Source: Myxococcales bacterium
GTDB lineage: Bacteria > Myxococcota_A > UBA9160 > UBA4427
Direction of reading: 5' to 3'
Assembly: GCA_012959665.1 (NCBI GenBank)
Contig: DUCT01000042.1
Location: forward strand, 5,813-38,134
Length of the DNA: 32,322 bases
The notes under the pieces are model-generated. The model saw only the letters and a program-made list of their open reading frames with translations. It made no database searches and was not told the DNA's origin. The translations under genes were made by a program, and so were the position numbers. Below are positions 8,351 through 16,607 of this stretch, piece after piece (the first letter of the stretch is position 1; the number at the start of each line of letters is the position of its first letter).

Positions 8351-9378
8351 TCCTCTGGGGACGCTCCGGCACGATGCTCCTGAAGAAGCATCAGAATCTC
8401 GCTGATCAACGCATCGGAATAACGCCCTGTCCCGCGCATTTCCGTGGTCGCCTGGGAGCTTATACTCCGCCACCGTTGGACCTCATCCCGGGACGAGGCC
8501 GAGACAAACTCGATCCCCTGATTTTTCAGGGCCTCCCGAGCATTCGCTTCGTCGGCCCGGTTCGCCAGATCGAGTCGCTTGGCTGCAGCCTCGACCACCT
8601 CCCGGATCACATTGCGGTCCTTGGCCGAAATTTTAGCGAACACCTTCTTGTCCACCGCAAAAACGCCTGCCAGATACATGATGGGTACGTCGGTGAGATA
8701 CCGAACTCGCGTGTGCCACTGGAACGCGATGGCACCGATCGGCGGTGCGGCCACCGTATCCACGAGACCGGTTTGCAGGGCTGTGTAAACATCGGCGATG
8801 GGCAGGGGAACCGGCGCAACGCCGGCGATTCGAAGAGCCATATCCGTCATCTTGTCGTCTTCGACCAACCAGACACGGGTGCCCTCCATATCCTCCACCT
8901 TGCGAATGGGCTTCTGGGAGAGCATATAGGCAAAGCCCCCGTCCGTGATGGCCAGGGCCTCGAAGCCATTCCGGGCAAGACCAGCCCGAAGCTTTGCATC
9001 GAGCTTTTTGCGAACGAAATCGACTTCATCGTAATCTCGAAAGAGAAGAGGAAGGCTGTAGAGTTCAATGTCGGGGTAGATGCCTGCCAGGGCACCGCTG
9101 GTAAATGCGCCGCCGTGGAGTTGGCCCGCGCGAACCTTTCGCAGCACAGTCTTGTCGCCACCCATGACGCCGCCGGGGTAGAACTTGAGCTTCACACGGC
9201 CCGCGGTCCTCTCTGTGATTTCCTCGCCCGCCTTCCGCATCTCAACCAACCAACTACTGCCATCGGGCACAATGGTTGCAATTTTCAGGGTCCGTGCGGA
9301 AACGCTGGCAGCCGCCATGAGCAGAAAACTGAGCGCGAGGATCGCGACAATTCGGTTCGAAGTCGAAGGGCGGATCAT
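8347..9378 (-). CDS. TRAP transporter substrate-binding protein (DctP/TatP)
   Basis: 343 residues. The signal peptide IVAILALSFLLMAAASVSA ends near residue 29. The mature start RTLKIATIVPDGSSW, then KFYPGGVMGGDKTVLRKVRAGQLHGGAF, MEGTRVWLVEDD (with the usually conserved ligand Arg region) and TALQTGLVDTVAAPP, are DctP-family features. The start is ATG 9378, with GAGGAAG upstream; an ATG six codons earlier lies before that site. As partner of a TatT component it belongs to the TatPT group. In Treponema pallidum the binding protein of such a system has a hydrophobic cleft, so a hydrophobic or aromatic acid ligand is plausible here (inference). Confidence 0.92.
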   Translation of the reverse strand: MIRPSTSNRIVAILALSFLLMAAASVSARTLKIATIVPDGSSWLVEMRKAGEEITERTAGRVKLKFYPGGVMGGDKTVLRKVRAGQLHGGAFTSGALAGIYPDIELYSLPLLFRDYDEVDFVRKKLDAKLRAGLARNGFEALAITDGGFAYMLSQKPIRKVEDMEGTRVWLVEDDKMTDMALRIAGVAPVPLPIADVYTALQTGLVDTVAAPPIGAIAFQWHTRVRYLTDVPIMYLAGVFAVDKKVFAKISAKDRNVIREVVEAAAKRLDLANRADEANAREALKNQGIEFVSASSRDEVQRWRSISSQATTEMRGTGRYSDALISEILMLLQEHRAGASPEE

Positions 9379-9435
9379 GCTTTCTTCCTCTTGCACTCCC
9401 TCACAGCTCTAAGGGTCTGCGGCTTTTCAACCTTG

Positions 9436-10296
9436 CTAGAAATAATCATCGGCATCCAGAAGCAGTTCCTGGGCCCGCTCCTGGGCAAGGGTATTGCTGA
9501 GCGTATAGCCCGGCGCGACGGGGTCCACCTCGATGACCTCGGTCAAGAGTTGATCGTGCAAATCGCGGTCAAACACTAGCCTTGCGTAGTTCTGGGCAAA
9601 GAACACTTTCGCCATGAGGTTTTTCCCCTGGGAAATTTCGATGGCGCGCTCGAAATGTGTGCGGCCGATCTCCGGAAGTCCGCCCAGGTGTGCCGGGCGC
9701 AGGGTGTAGAGAACTCCCAGGTAAAGGTGGGCTCCACCGTCGGAGTAGGACTCGTCCAGGGCAATGATCCTTTCCATCAGGGCCTGTACCTTGGGCAATT
9801 CGGCCACCGCGTTCCAGTCCCCGGAATTCGCCTGGATCCAACCCGCCCACGCGCTCGCGAATCCGTAGAGTGCGGGCAGTTCATCCTTGTCGGTCTTCTG
9901 AAGCTGGGCCTCGAAGACATCAAACGGGCCCACAATCGAATCACAAAGCGCTTCGTCGTTCATACAGAGCACCCGCTCACTGTATGCCCGCGCCTGGCCA
10001 TTGAGCGCGGCGTTTCGCGCTGGATCATCGACAAAGGCCGAGGCATAGGCGGAGTAAAGCTGTGCCGCTGCAAGCAGGAGGTCTTGGTTCTTGGGATTCC
10101 CAGCGATCAGGCCATCGATGAGAATCAGGTACGCCGGCGCCCCATCACGAACGAGCAGAGGATCCGACTGATCCACCAGGGCCGCCGAAACGTTGTCCGC
10201 CAACCCGCTGGTCACGTTACTGACAAGGATTGTGCAGCCCAAATTGGGCAGGAAGAAAATTAGAATGCAAATCAAGCGGGCGGCATCCAATCGCAT
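9436..10296 (-). CDS. TRAP transporter TatT component (TPR-like) family protein
   Basis: 286 residues. An N-terminal hydrophobic segment ends LPNLGC (Cys21), an imperfect lipobox, so it is probably a periplasmic lipoprotein. The body is alpha-helical, TPR-like: LLLAAAQLYSAYASAFVDDP, YSERVLCMNDEALCD, ALYGFASAWAGWIQANSGDWNAV (parts), GGAHLYLGVLYTLRPAHLGG, HFERAIEISQGKNLMAKVFFAQ (parts) and YARLVFDRDLHDQLLTEV. This is the pattern of the TRAP-associated TatT family (not the twin-arginine system), whose trimer binds TatP. It leads the operon, 57 bases before the binding-protein gene, giving the order T-P-Q-M. ATG 10296 is chosen because the signal sequence starts there; an upstream open extension looks non-coding. 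Confidence 0.88.
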   Translation of the reverse strand: MRLDAARLICILIFFLPNLGCTILVSNVTSGLADNVSAALVDQSDPLLVRDGAPAYLILIDGLIAGNPKNQDLLLAAAQLYSAYASAFVDDPARNAALNGQARAYSERVLCMNDEALCDSIVGPFDVFEAQLQKTDKDELPALYGFASAWAGWIQANSGDWNAVAELPKVQALMERIIALDESYSDGGAHLYLGVLYTLRPAHLGGLPEIGRTHFERAIEISQGKNLMAKVFFAQNYARLVFDRDLHDQLLTEVIEVDPVAPGYTLSNTLAQERAQELLLDADDYF

Positions 10297-10473
10297 AACG
10301 AAATATCCTAGCAGGAGTTGGTCTGAAGGTTGCGGCAAGGCGGGGAATCCTGCTCGACGCGAATGCGTTGCCAGCCCGCTAGGATCTGGTCTCAGCCGGA
10401 GCATTTTTGACTCCGATCGACCGCGGAATCCGCATTGGGAAGCAGCCCACCCATTGGGCTGACGGGAAATAGC
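10297..10473. promoter_or_regulatory. Divergent intergenic region between tatT-like and protease genes
   Basis: 177 bases between two divergent starts; promoters for the TRAP operon and for the protease gene should both lie here. I see no convincing -35/-10 pair, operator palindrome or riboswitch-like structure. The tatT side has CTAGGA about 10 bases before its ATG. Confidence 0.3.
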
Positions 10474-11691
10474 ATGGCCGACCCGGCGAACCGGGAAATC
10501 CAGACGCCAGACCCGGAGCGCACGCTTCCTCTCTCGGCTCCACTTCTTCTGGCCGCCCCGCCCCTTGTGTTGGCAGCCGGCACTCTCACCGGGTTGGGGC
10601 TTTTGCGGGGTGTCCCCCTTGGCCCCGCGGCTCTGGTTGCCCTCGTCATGACTGTCGTTCCCTCCCTTGGGGTCGCGCGCCTGCTCTCTCGGCGGTTCAC
10701 CTTGAGTTGCTGGCTCTGGTGCGTCCTCCTGTTAACCAGCCTGCCGCTTTATTTTCCAGGCGAGCGCGAAGAGGCGGCGCGCGTGGGTCTGGGTAACCTC
10801 AGCGCCTTTCTTGGTTCCGAAACTTCTCGGGCGATGGGGGCCGCAGGGGCGTGGACCGTGGCGCTCCTGGGCACCGACCCCACCCCCGCGGTGCCTCTCC
10901 CCCCCGAGCCCCCACCCGCGCCGGCACCCACCCCCACGGTACGGGTCCCTCTCTCCATCGACGGGCCCGAGCCCGTGGCTTCCTGGCCCGGCGGTTTGGA
11001 CGAGGGGGTCGAACTCCCCTACGAGGGAGATTCGAGTTCCCTGCACATCCAGGTCGAGATCGACGGCCCCGTGACCGGTGAAGAGTTCACGATGATTTTC
11101 GATACCGGCGCCACGTTCACAACCCTCGACTACGCGAGCCTCAGCGCGATTGGTGTTCGGGTCGAGGGCGATGCACCTCGGGTCACGCTTTTGACCGCCA
11201 ACGGAACCATCGAGGCCGCGCTGGTTCTGGTGGATGCGGTCTGGCTTGGCGGCGCCCCGGTCGAGTGGGTCACGGTGGCGGTCTGCGACAGCTGCACGAA
11301 TCCTCCAGCCGTTGGCCTGCTGGGCCTCAATGTCTCCCAACGATTCCAGGTCTCTCTCGACCACGACCGGCAGTCGATCAGCCTGCGGCCACGAGCAAGC
11401 AGGGACAACAGGACTCTAGACATCCGAAACTGGTTGAGGATCCGGTCCGAAATCACCGAGAACTGGGATGCCAGCGTGGAGCTTCGGGTCACTGGCATGA
11501 ATGACTCACACCACGAAATCCAGCACGCCGCCATCGACCTCCAGTGCAAGAACTCTCGCTTTGAAATTAATCTCGATTCGATTCCTGCCTACGGCGAGAG
11601 CACGACCCGGCTCGAACTACCGCGAGGAACCGACTGCCGCGAGCAAAGCTTCGAAGTCACCCAGGGCCTATGGGAATTCGACCGATTTTGA
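10474..11691 (+). CDS. Membrane-anchored retropepsin-like aspartic protease
   Basis: 405 residues. Two hydrophobic regions at 19-70 and 77-95 (PLLLAAPPLVLAAGTLTGLG; CWLWCVLLLTSLPLYF) anchor the N-terminus. A proline/alanine-rich linker follows at about 136-160 (PLPPEPPPAPAPTPT). The protease core contains MIFDTGATFTTLD with catalytic Asp210 in D-T-G-A, and VGLLGLNVSQRFQVSLD near 290, which matches the GxLGxxFL flap-end motif of single-domain retropepsins that act as dimers. A C-terminal domain of about 100 residues is unassigned and has two Cys. The catalytic part is probably periplasmic. The start at ATG 10474 follows CGGGA; a TTG further up is unlikely. Its target is unknown. Confidence 0.82.
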   Translation: MADPANREIQTPDPERTLPLSAPLLLAAPPLVLAAGTLTGLGLLRGVPLGPAALVALVMTVVPSLGVARLLSRRFTLSCWLWCVLLLTSLPLYFPGEREEAARVGLGNLSAFLGSETSRAMGAAGAWTVALLGTDPTPAVPLPPEPPPAPAPTPTVRVPLSIDGPEPVASWPGGLDEGVELPYEGDSSSLHIQVEIDGPVTGEEFTMIFDTGATFTTLDYASLSAIGVRVEGDAPRVTLLTANGTIEAALVLVDAVWLGGAPVEWVTVAVCDSCTNPPAVGLLGLNVSQRFQVSLDHDRQSISLRPRASRDNRTLDIRNWLRIRSEITENWDASVELRVTGMNDSHHEIQHAAIDLQCKNSRFEINLDSIPAYGESTTRLELPRGTDCREQSFEVTQGLWEFDRF

Positions 11692-11719
11692 TCGTCTTGG
11701 CATCGAGGGCATTTCCGGG

Positions 11720-11749
11720 TTGGGGCTTTTACTGTTGGGGCTTCTACTG
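11720..11749. repeat. 15 bp tandem duplication containing the CoA transferase stop codon
   Basis: Two copies at 11720-11734 and 11735-11749 differ at one base; on the minus strand they read CAGTAGAAGCCCCAA and CAGTAAAAGCCCCAA. The first is the end of the CoA transferase gene with its TAG; the second gives an in-frame TAA five codons later, so the gene has tandem in-frame stops produced by duplication. A partial third unit lies at 11750-11755 inside the coding end. Confidence 0.92.
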
Positions 11750-12943
11750 CTGGGCGCCCTGAGTCGCCACACCCGCCTCCAAGAGTTCATCGATCTCGAC
11801 CTCCGTGTAGCCGTGTTCGCCCAGAATGGAGCGGGTTCCGGAACCGAGCGAGGGCGGGGGAGTGCGCACCCCCGTAGGCGTGTCCGTGAACGTGACCGGA
11901 TGACGAAGAAGTTCCAAGTCGCCATCCTGGTCGTGGTGGACCGTGCGCGTCAGTTGCAAGTGGTGCGCCTGGGGATCGGCGAAAGTCTCGTCCACCGAAA
12001 GAACCGGGCCACAAACAATTTCCGCCGCCGCTAAGAGTTCCAGCCACTCGTCCGTCGTGCGCTGTACGAGTCGTTCCTCAACCAGTTCTCGTACGGCTTC
12101 CTTGTTGGACAGCCGTGCTTCGAAGTCGACGAAGCGAGGATCATCGGCAAGCTCGCCGGCACCAATCACCTCGAGAAAGCGCGTCCATCCCGAAAGAACG
12201 GCGATATTGATCGATCCGTCCCGGGTCGCGAACAAGCCCATGGGAAAGAGAGTGGGGTGGTCATTGCCGGCCTGGGAGGGGACCTCGCCGTCCATCAGCC
12301 AACGGGCTGCCTGGAAATCCATGAAATTCACCATGGCCTCAAAAAGCGATGTGTGGACCCACTGCCCTCGACCCGTGCGCTCTCGGGCATAGAGAGCGGC
12401 CAGCACCCCCTGGGTCAGAAAAGTTCCCCCGGCCGTATCAGAAATGGCGATCCCCGTGCGCCAGGGACCTGTTCCAGCCGGGCCCGTGACGCTCATCAAC
12501 CCGCTCATGCCTTGAATGATCTGATCCAGTGCTGGCCGCTGAGCGTAGGGGCCGTCTTGCCCAAAACCCGAAAGGCTTGCATAGACGAGCCGGGGATTGA
12601 GCTTCGAAAGCGTGGGGTAGTCCACGGCCAAGCGGTGCTTGACCCCCGCGCGGAAATTTTCAACGAAGACATCCGCACCCTCGATCAATCGATAGAGAAC
12701 CGACCGCCCCCGCTCGCTTTTTAGATCGAGCACCAAAGAGCGTTTATTGCGGTGAAGGTTGTAGGCATCCGACCCGGAAAGGTCGCCTCGGCCCGGGGCT
12801 GAAACCCGGATCACATCGGCGCCCAGATCTGCGAGTTGCCGAACGCAGGTGGGCCCAGCCCGGGCAATCGTCAGGTCGATGACCCGGATACCCTCCAGAG
12901 CACCCGGTTCGTCATCCCTCGGGTGGTAGATGCCCTCTGCCAT
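11744..12943 (-). CDS. Class III acyl-CoA transferase (CaiB/BaiF family)
   Basis: 399 residues, standard length. Family features in order are GALEGIRVIDLT near the start, the conserved early R and DLGADVIRV, NLHRNKRSLVLDLKSERG, ADVFVENFRAGV with the catalytic Asp expected in the NPRLVYASLSGFGQDGPYA region (the Asp before GPYA), then GTFLTQGVLAALYARERTGRGQ and a C-terminal VDETFADPQAHHL. It transfers CoA between carboxylic acids through an aspartyl-CoA anhydride; the substrate is unknown. A strong ribosome binding site (GGAGGGGAG) precedes ATG 12943. It follows a crotonase gene with a 24-base gap, so the two probably act on the same acyl-CoA route. Confidence 0.92.
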   Translation of the reverse strand: MAEGIYHPRDDEPGALEGIRVIDLTIARAGPTCVRQLADLGADVIRVSAPGRGDLSGSDAYNLHRNKRSLVLDLKSERGRSVLYRLIEGADVFVENFRAGVKHRLAVDYPTLSKLNPRLVYASLSGFGQDGPYAQRPALDQIIQGMSGLMSVTGPAGTGPWRTGIAISDTAGGTFLTQGVLAALYARERTGRGQWVHTSLFEAMVNFMDFQAARWLMDGEVPSQAGNDHPTLFPMGLFATRDGSINIAVLSGWTRFLEVIGAGELADDPRFVDFEARLSNKEAVRELVEERLVQRTTDEWLELLAAAEIVCGPVLSVDETFADPQAHHLQLTRTVHHDQDGDLELLRHPVTFTDTPTGVRTPPPSLGSGTRSILGEHGYTEVEIDELLEAGVATQGAQQ

Positions 12944-12967
12944 CTCGACTCCCCTCCACTCCGAGCG

Positions 12968-13750
12968 CTATCGTCCCTTGAAAATCGGTGCGCGCTTCTC
13001 GAGGAATGCCTTCACGCCCTCGGAAAAGTCTTCGCTCGCGAAGCAGGCCTCGAGCACTTCGGCGATCCGCTTGGAATCCCGGCGGGCGGGCTCCCGCTGC
13101 AGTTGACGCGAGAGAACCTTTACGCTGCGCACGGTGAGTGGCGCGTTGGCCGCGATTTCCTCCGCAATGGTCTCCACCGTGAGGCGCAATTCGTCGTGCG
13201 CAATCACTCGATTGACCAACCCCATGGCCAGGGCTTCCGATGCCGAATAACGCCGGGCGGTAAAAAGAATTTCCTTGGCATGGGAAGGTCCGACCACATC
13301 GGCCAGCTTCTCGATCCCCTCCAGCCCGTAGCCCACCCCGAGCCGAGCCGCGGGAATCCCGAAGCTCGCATCAACGGACGCGTACCGAAGGTCGGCACAG
13401 AGTGCGACAGCCAGACCACCTCCAATACAGAAACCATCGATCAGCGCGATCAGGGGTTTCTCGAGGCGACTGAGCGTCTCGAACGCATTGGCCCCTCCCG
13501 AATCAAGCCGCTGAGACGTGCGCTTTCCATCGGCGCCGTCGAATTGCGAAATGTCGGCGCCGGAAACAAAGGCCTCGCCCCCCTCGCCCCGCATGACCAC
13601 GACCCGCACCGAGTCGTCCGACCCCAGCCCCTCGGCCGCTTGCGCAAGCTCCTTCCACATATTCAACGAGATGGCATTGCGGCGCTCGGGGTGATCGAAA
13701 ATGATCCAGCCCACAGCACCTTCGATGTCACAGCGTACCCTGCCCGGCAT
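12968..13750 (-). CDS. Crotonase-family protein lacking both catalytic glutamates
   Basis: 260 residues. The fold markers are present: FDHPERRNAISLNMW, the oxyanion loops VSGADISQF (near 62-70) and GFCIGGGLAVALCAD (106-120), and the KEILFTARRYSASEALAMGLVNRV block. Aligned to rat enoyl-CoA hydratase, the first catalytic Glu (GGGCELA) is Ala (GGGLAVA), and the second (PEI) is Ala134 (GIPAARLG). A hydratase mechanism is therefore unlikely. The oxyanion hole could still support isomerase, decarboxylase, hydrolase or dehalogenase chemistry. It lies between the GPH transporter and the CoA transferase on the same strand, probably one transcript. GGGAAG precedes the ATG. Confidence 0.85.
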   Translation of the reverse strand: MPGRVRCDIEGAVGWIIFDHPERRNAISLNMWKELAQAAEGLGSDDSVRVVVMRGEGGEAFVSGADISQFDGADGKRTSQRLDSGGANAFETLSRLEKPLIALIDGFCIGGGLAVALCADLRYASVDASFGIPAARLGVGYGLEGIEKLADVVGPSHAKEILFTARRYSASEALAMGLVNRVIAHDELRLTVETIAEEIAANAPLTVRSVKVLSRQLQREPARRDSKRIAEVLEACFASEDFSEGVKAFLEKRAPIFKGR

Positions 13751-13794
13751 CTTCCCAGTCTACCAGAAGGCCCAAGGCCCATGTCCGGCGAACT

Positions 13795-15183
13795 TCACCC
13801 CTTCCGCCGATCCAACGCGTCGCGAATTCTGGCGTGCTCGGCCTCGTCCAGACTGAAGCGGGCCAAGACAAGAGTCGCGATCAGATAACATCCCATGGGA
13901 AAGAGACCGTAGAGCGCTTTGAGCGCCCACAGGGACGACTCGCTCTGGACTTGATTCGCCACAAATCCCGACGCTTCGAGAACAAAGCCCGTCAGCATCA
14001 ACGTCAAACCGACGCCGAACTTGTAGACAAAATTCCAGGCAGCGAAGTAGGTGCCTTCTTTGCGATCCCCGGTCTGCAGTTCGTCGAAATCGATCACGTC
14101 GGCCTGAATCGAGGGGGCAACCACCGCACCCGCTCCACCTCCAAATCCCAGAACTGCCGCCAGTACGCTGATCAGGACCGAATCTCCATTTTCAAGTAGA
14201 AACATCGAACCGAAACCAAAGGCCGATACCAGCATCGACAGAATCCAAATTCGTTTCTTGCCGATCTTCTTCGAAGCCCAAACCCAGAAGGGCACGGACA
14301 AGGCCGAGGGGATCATGTAGAGCAGGATATAGAGAGGTGCGAGTTCCGGTGTCCCCACCACGTATTCGGAGACATAGATGGTCAGCGCGTTGATCGTCGC
14401 CACCCCCAGGCTCTCGGCCAGGAAGACGATCAGTAACAATCGGGCATGGCGGTTACGAAAAACGTCCCCATACGCCCGCAAGGGACTACTACCCCCTCGG
14501 CCCTGGTAGTCCGCTCGCTCCTTGACTCGGACAATCATCCAGAGCGTGCAGAGACAGCTCGCAAAGACCGTGACGATCGAGATCCGCGAAGCCATTTCTC
14601 GCGTATCCTCGGCTTCGATCATCAGGAACATTGCGCCCAGAGCCGCAAAGGAGCCCAGGATCCATGCGATATGGCGGCCACCAAAAATTCGAGTCCTCTG
14701 GTGGGGGTCGTCGCTGATTTCGGCGCCCATTGATTGGTGGGGAACGACGACAACGGTCATCGCAGTAAAAAACAGGACGATGCCGACGCTCATCCAGGCG
14801 ATCAGGCCCCCCTCGGAAAGCCCATCCGCCGGGCTCCATATCATGTAGAACGCCACCGAGAGGGGAATAATGGAAGCCAGAAGCCAGGGGCGACGTCGGC
14901 CGAGTCGGCTCCGAGTTTTGTCGGTCCAGTAGCCCGCCAGGGGATCGGTCACCGCGTCCCAGATCCGCGACACCCCAAAAATGAGTCCGATCACACCGGG
15001 CGCAATCAGTAGAACATCGGTAGCGAACTTCATCAGGTACATGTTCACAAGCAGGAACATGAACCCCGTCGTGACCATGGGAAGGTTGTAGTCGACGATA
15101 CGCGCCAGGGAGACGGGACTCGCGTTCGGCCGAGGATCGGCGCCTCCCCGCAGATTTTTCTCGCCGTCCAGCCCTTCGCTCAT
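13795..15183 (-). CDS. GPH/MelB-type sugar-cation symporter family MFS transporter
   Basis: 462 residues with about 12 membrane segments. The signature DAVTDPLAGYWTDKTRSRLG followed by RRRPWLL, with paired Asp residues in the second helix, is characteristic of the glycoside-pentoside-hexuronide:cation symporters (MelB-like); VPHQSMGAEISDD and VVAPSIQADVIDFDELQTG also fit. The start at ATG 15183 has an excellent ribosome binding site (GGGAGGTGA); the open extension to 15222 is rejected. Many members in heterotrophic bacteria sit beside CoA-metabolism genes and are probably not sugar carriers. The crotonase and CoA transferase just downstream suggest uptake of an organic acid or steroid-like compound (inference). 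Confidence 0.88.
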   Translation of the reverse strand: MSEGLDGEKNLRGGADPRPNASPVSLARIVDYNLPMVTTGFMFLLVNMYLMKFATDVLLIAPGVIGLIFGVSRIWDAVTDPLAGYWTDKTRSRLGRRRPWLLASIIPLSVAFYMIWSPADGLSEGGLIAWMSVGIVLFFTAMTVVVVPHQSMGAEISDDPHQRTRIFGGRHIAWILGSFAALGAMFLMIEAEDTREMASRISIVTVFASCLCTLWMIVRVKERADYQGRGGSSPLRAYGDVFRNRHARLLLIVFLAESLGVATINALTIYVSEYVVGTPELAPLYILLYMIPSALSVPFWVWASKKIGKKRIWILSMLVSAFGFGSMFLLENGDSVLISVLAAVLGFGGGAGAVVAPSIQADVIDFDELQTGDRKEGTYFAAWNFVYKFGVGLTLMLTGFVLEASGFVANQVQSESSLWALKALYGLFPMGCYLIATLVLARFSLDEAEHARIRDALDRRKG

Positions 15184-15327
15184 GTCACCTCCCGTGAGGA
15201 TCACGGCCGGATAAAAACCCAAGCGAAGCCATGGCCGCCCACATCTTCACGGATCCTCCCGATACGGGCAACTCGAAACCTGGCATTGATTGAGGGTGCG
15301 GGATTGCTTGTTCGGCGTGGATTGCGC

Positions 15328-15355
15328 GCCACTCATTCCGCGCCACTCATTCCGC
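15328..15355. repeat. Perfect 14 bp tandem duplication spanning a stop codon
   Basis: GCCACTCATTCCGC occurs twice without mismatch at 15328-15341 and 15342-15355. On the minus strand the unit is GCGGAATGAGTGGC, holding the last two codons and TGA stop (15347-15349) of the M15-like gene. Partial copies flank the pair on both sides. The 14-base period puts the second TGA in a different frame. Confidence 0.93.
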
Positions 15356-16600
15356 GTCGCTCCAGTGAGGGTAGTCCGAACGAAGCTTTGTCAAATCGAA
15401 ATTCTCCTCCAGCCACTCGATCACCTCGGGGCTGAGGCTCAGATCCCGTGCCGCCCTCGGCGGGGACAAATCGAAACGCCCGATTTCCCCATTGGGCGCC
15501 AGCAACGCGAGTTGCCGGGGCAGCGCCAAGACCACCAGATCCACGGCCCTTCCCGTGTAGTGATCCGAGGCCCGTGCACCTGCCTCGGTGGCGTAGACGA
15601 CCTCGTAGGTCTCAGCCATCGCCCGAGCCGCTTCCCGGGTCGCCTGCCAGCCTCCGGGATGCTGCCACTGGATCGGGACCGCGAGTTCCCATTCACCTCG
15701 CGCGCGCTCCAGCACCTCAATGCCCGCGAGCAAATCCTCTTCGTCGGCGGCCTGACTCAAAACGAATGCACCCCACATCAAATAGCCGCGCTCCCGGCTG
15801 CGTACTGTGGAATTGAGATACACCTGCGCCCCCTGAGCCCGAAGCTGATCGATCAGCCCACGGATTCGCGAAGCGAATGAAGCGCCCACGCGAATCCCGG
15901 CGAGGGCCGAAAGGGCTTGCTCCTCCTGGGATGGGTTTCGGTAGCGCATGGCCCAGGCCGATCCGAGGAGGTCACCGTCCCGGGCCGGAGCCAGATCGAC
16001 CTGGGGCTGGGGAGGGTCGAGGGAAATGGAGCCATGATCTCCGTAACGCCGCGGCCTGCCCTTAAAAATATCGTCCGGGTGCAGAAGAATCCCAGCCCGC
16101 CGGGCTCGGCTGGGCGTCACCCAGACCTCAGCGCCACGCAAACCCAGGGGACCGTCACGAAGCAAATCATCGAGAAAGAAAATGAAATCCTGCAAATCCA
16201 CCGGGCGGCCGAAGCCCTCGCGAACCCGCACCTCGAGCGGATCGGGGCCCGGCGCTTGGGCCAGCGCCTCCAGCCGGGGGCCATCGAATTGGACCCCCGC
16301 CAACTGAATCGACCAATCCGCCAGGCGCCGACCGGCGAAGCCCAGGGACGGGGCCAGGTTTTCCGGATCCACCGGAGGCGGGATCACGTCGAAGCGCCGA
16401 TCCGGGCGCAGCACCCGAGGCGACTCGCCCGATGCTGGCTCCCCAAAGGCCGGGGATCCAGCCGACGCCAAGAGTCCGAGAGCGAGCGCCATCGCCACCA
16501 CCATCATCATCGCCATAGCGATAGCCACACCCCCTCGGCGCTTCGCCGAGGCGCTCCAAGCCCGGCCCTCGCCCAGTTTTCCCCGAGACGGACTCAGCAC
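15347..16600 (-). CDS. Exported protein with M15-like (D,D-carboxypeptidase fold) metal site
   Basis: 417 residues from the proposed GTG at 16600, which has AAGGG upstream and begins 8 bases after the kinase stop. A Met-rich signal sequence (AMAMMMVVAMALALGLLASA) is preceded by KRR. The C-terminal part resembles peptidase M15: VYLNSTVRSRERGYL corresponds to the usual YRSxxRQ region, SDHYTGRAVDL matches SxHxxGxAxD with His347 and Asp354 as zinc ligands, and DYPHWSD supplies a possible third His (412) at the end. The N-terminal 200 residues are unassigned. It is therefore a candidate periplasmic peptidoglycan hydrolase, by motif only. The start is uncertain; ATGs at the signal peptide are alternatives. 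Confidence 0.65.
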   Translation of the reverse strand: MLSPSRGKLGEGRAWSASAKRRGGVAIAMAMMMVVAMALALGLLASAGSPAFGEPASGESPRVLRPDRRFDVIPPPVDPENLAPSLGFAGRRLADWSIQLAGVQFDGPRLEALAQAPGPDPLEVRVREGFGRPVDLQDFIFFLDDLLRDGPLGLRGAEVWVTPSRARRAGILLHPDDIFKGRPRRYGDHGSISLDPPQPQVDLAPARDGDLLGSAWAMRYRNPSQEEQALSALAGIRVGASFASRIRGLIDQLRAQGAQVYLNSTVRSRERGYLMWGAFVLSQAADEEDLLAGIEVLERARGEWELAVPIQWQHPGGWQATREAARAMAETYEVVYATEAGARASDHYTGRAVDLVVLALPRQLALLAPNGEIGRFDLSPPRAARDLSLSPEVIEWLEENFDLTKLRSDYPHWSDAE

Positions 16601-16607
16601 GAACCCT

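Noticed and set aside
8374-9579. Long plus-strand open frame of about 400 codons opposite the DctP gene
   Set aside because: It is antisense to a clear TRAP binding-protein gene, shows no domain or signal pattern, and is explained by high GC and codon bias of the real gene.
13767-13780. Two adjacent copies of AAGGCCC between the GPH transporter and crotonase genes
   Set aside because: A perfect heptamer pair, but only two copies of a simple sequence, 18 bases past a stop; too weak to count with the other arrays.
12836-13888. Plus-strand open frame of 350 codons across the crotonase and part of the CoA transferase
   Set aside because: Antisense to two well-recognised genes; its composition (Arg, Pro, His rich) is that of a shadow frame.
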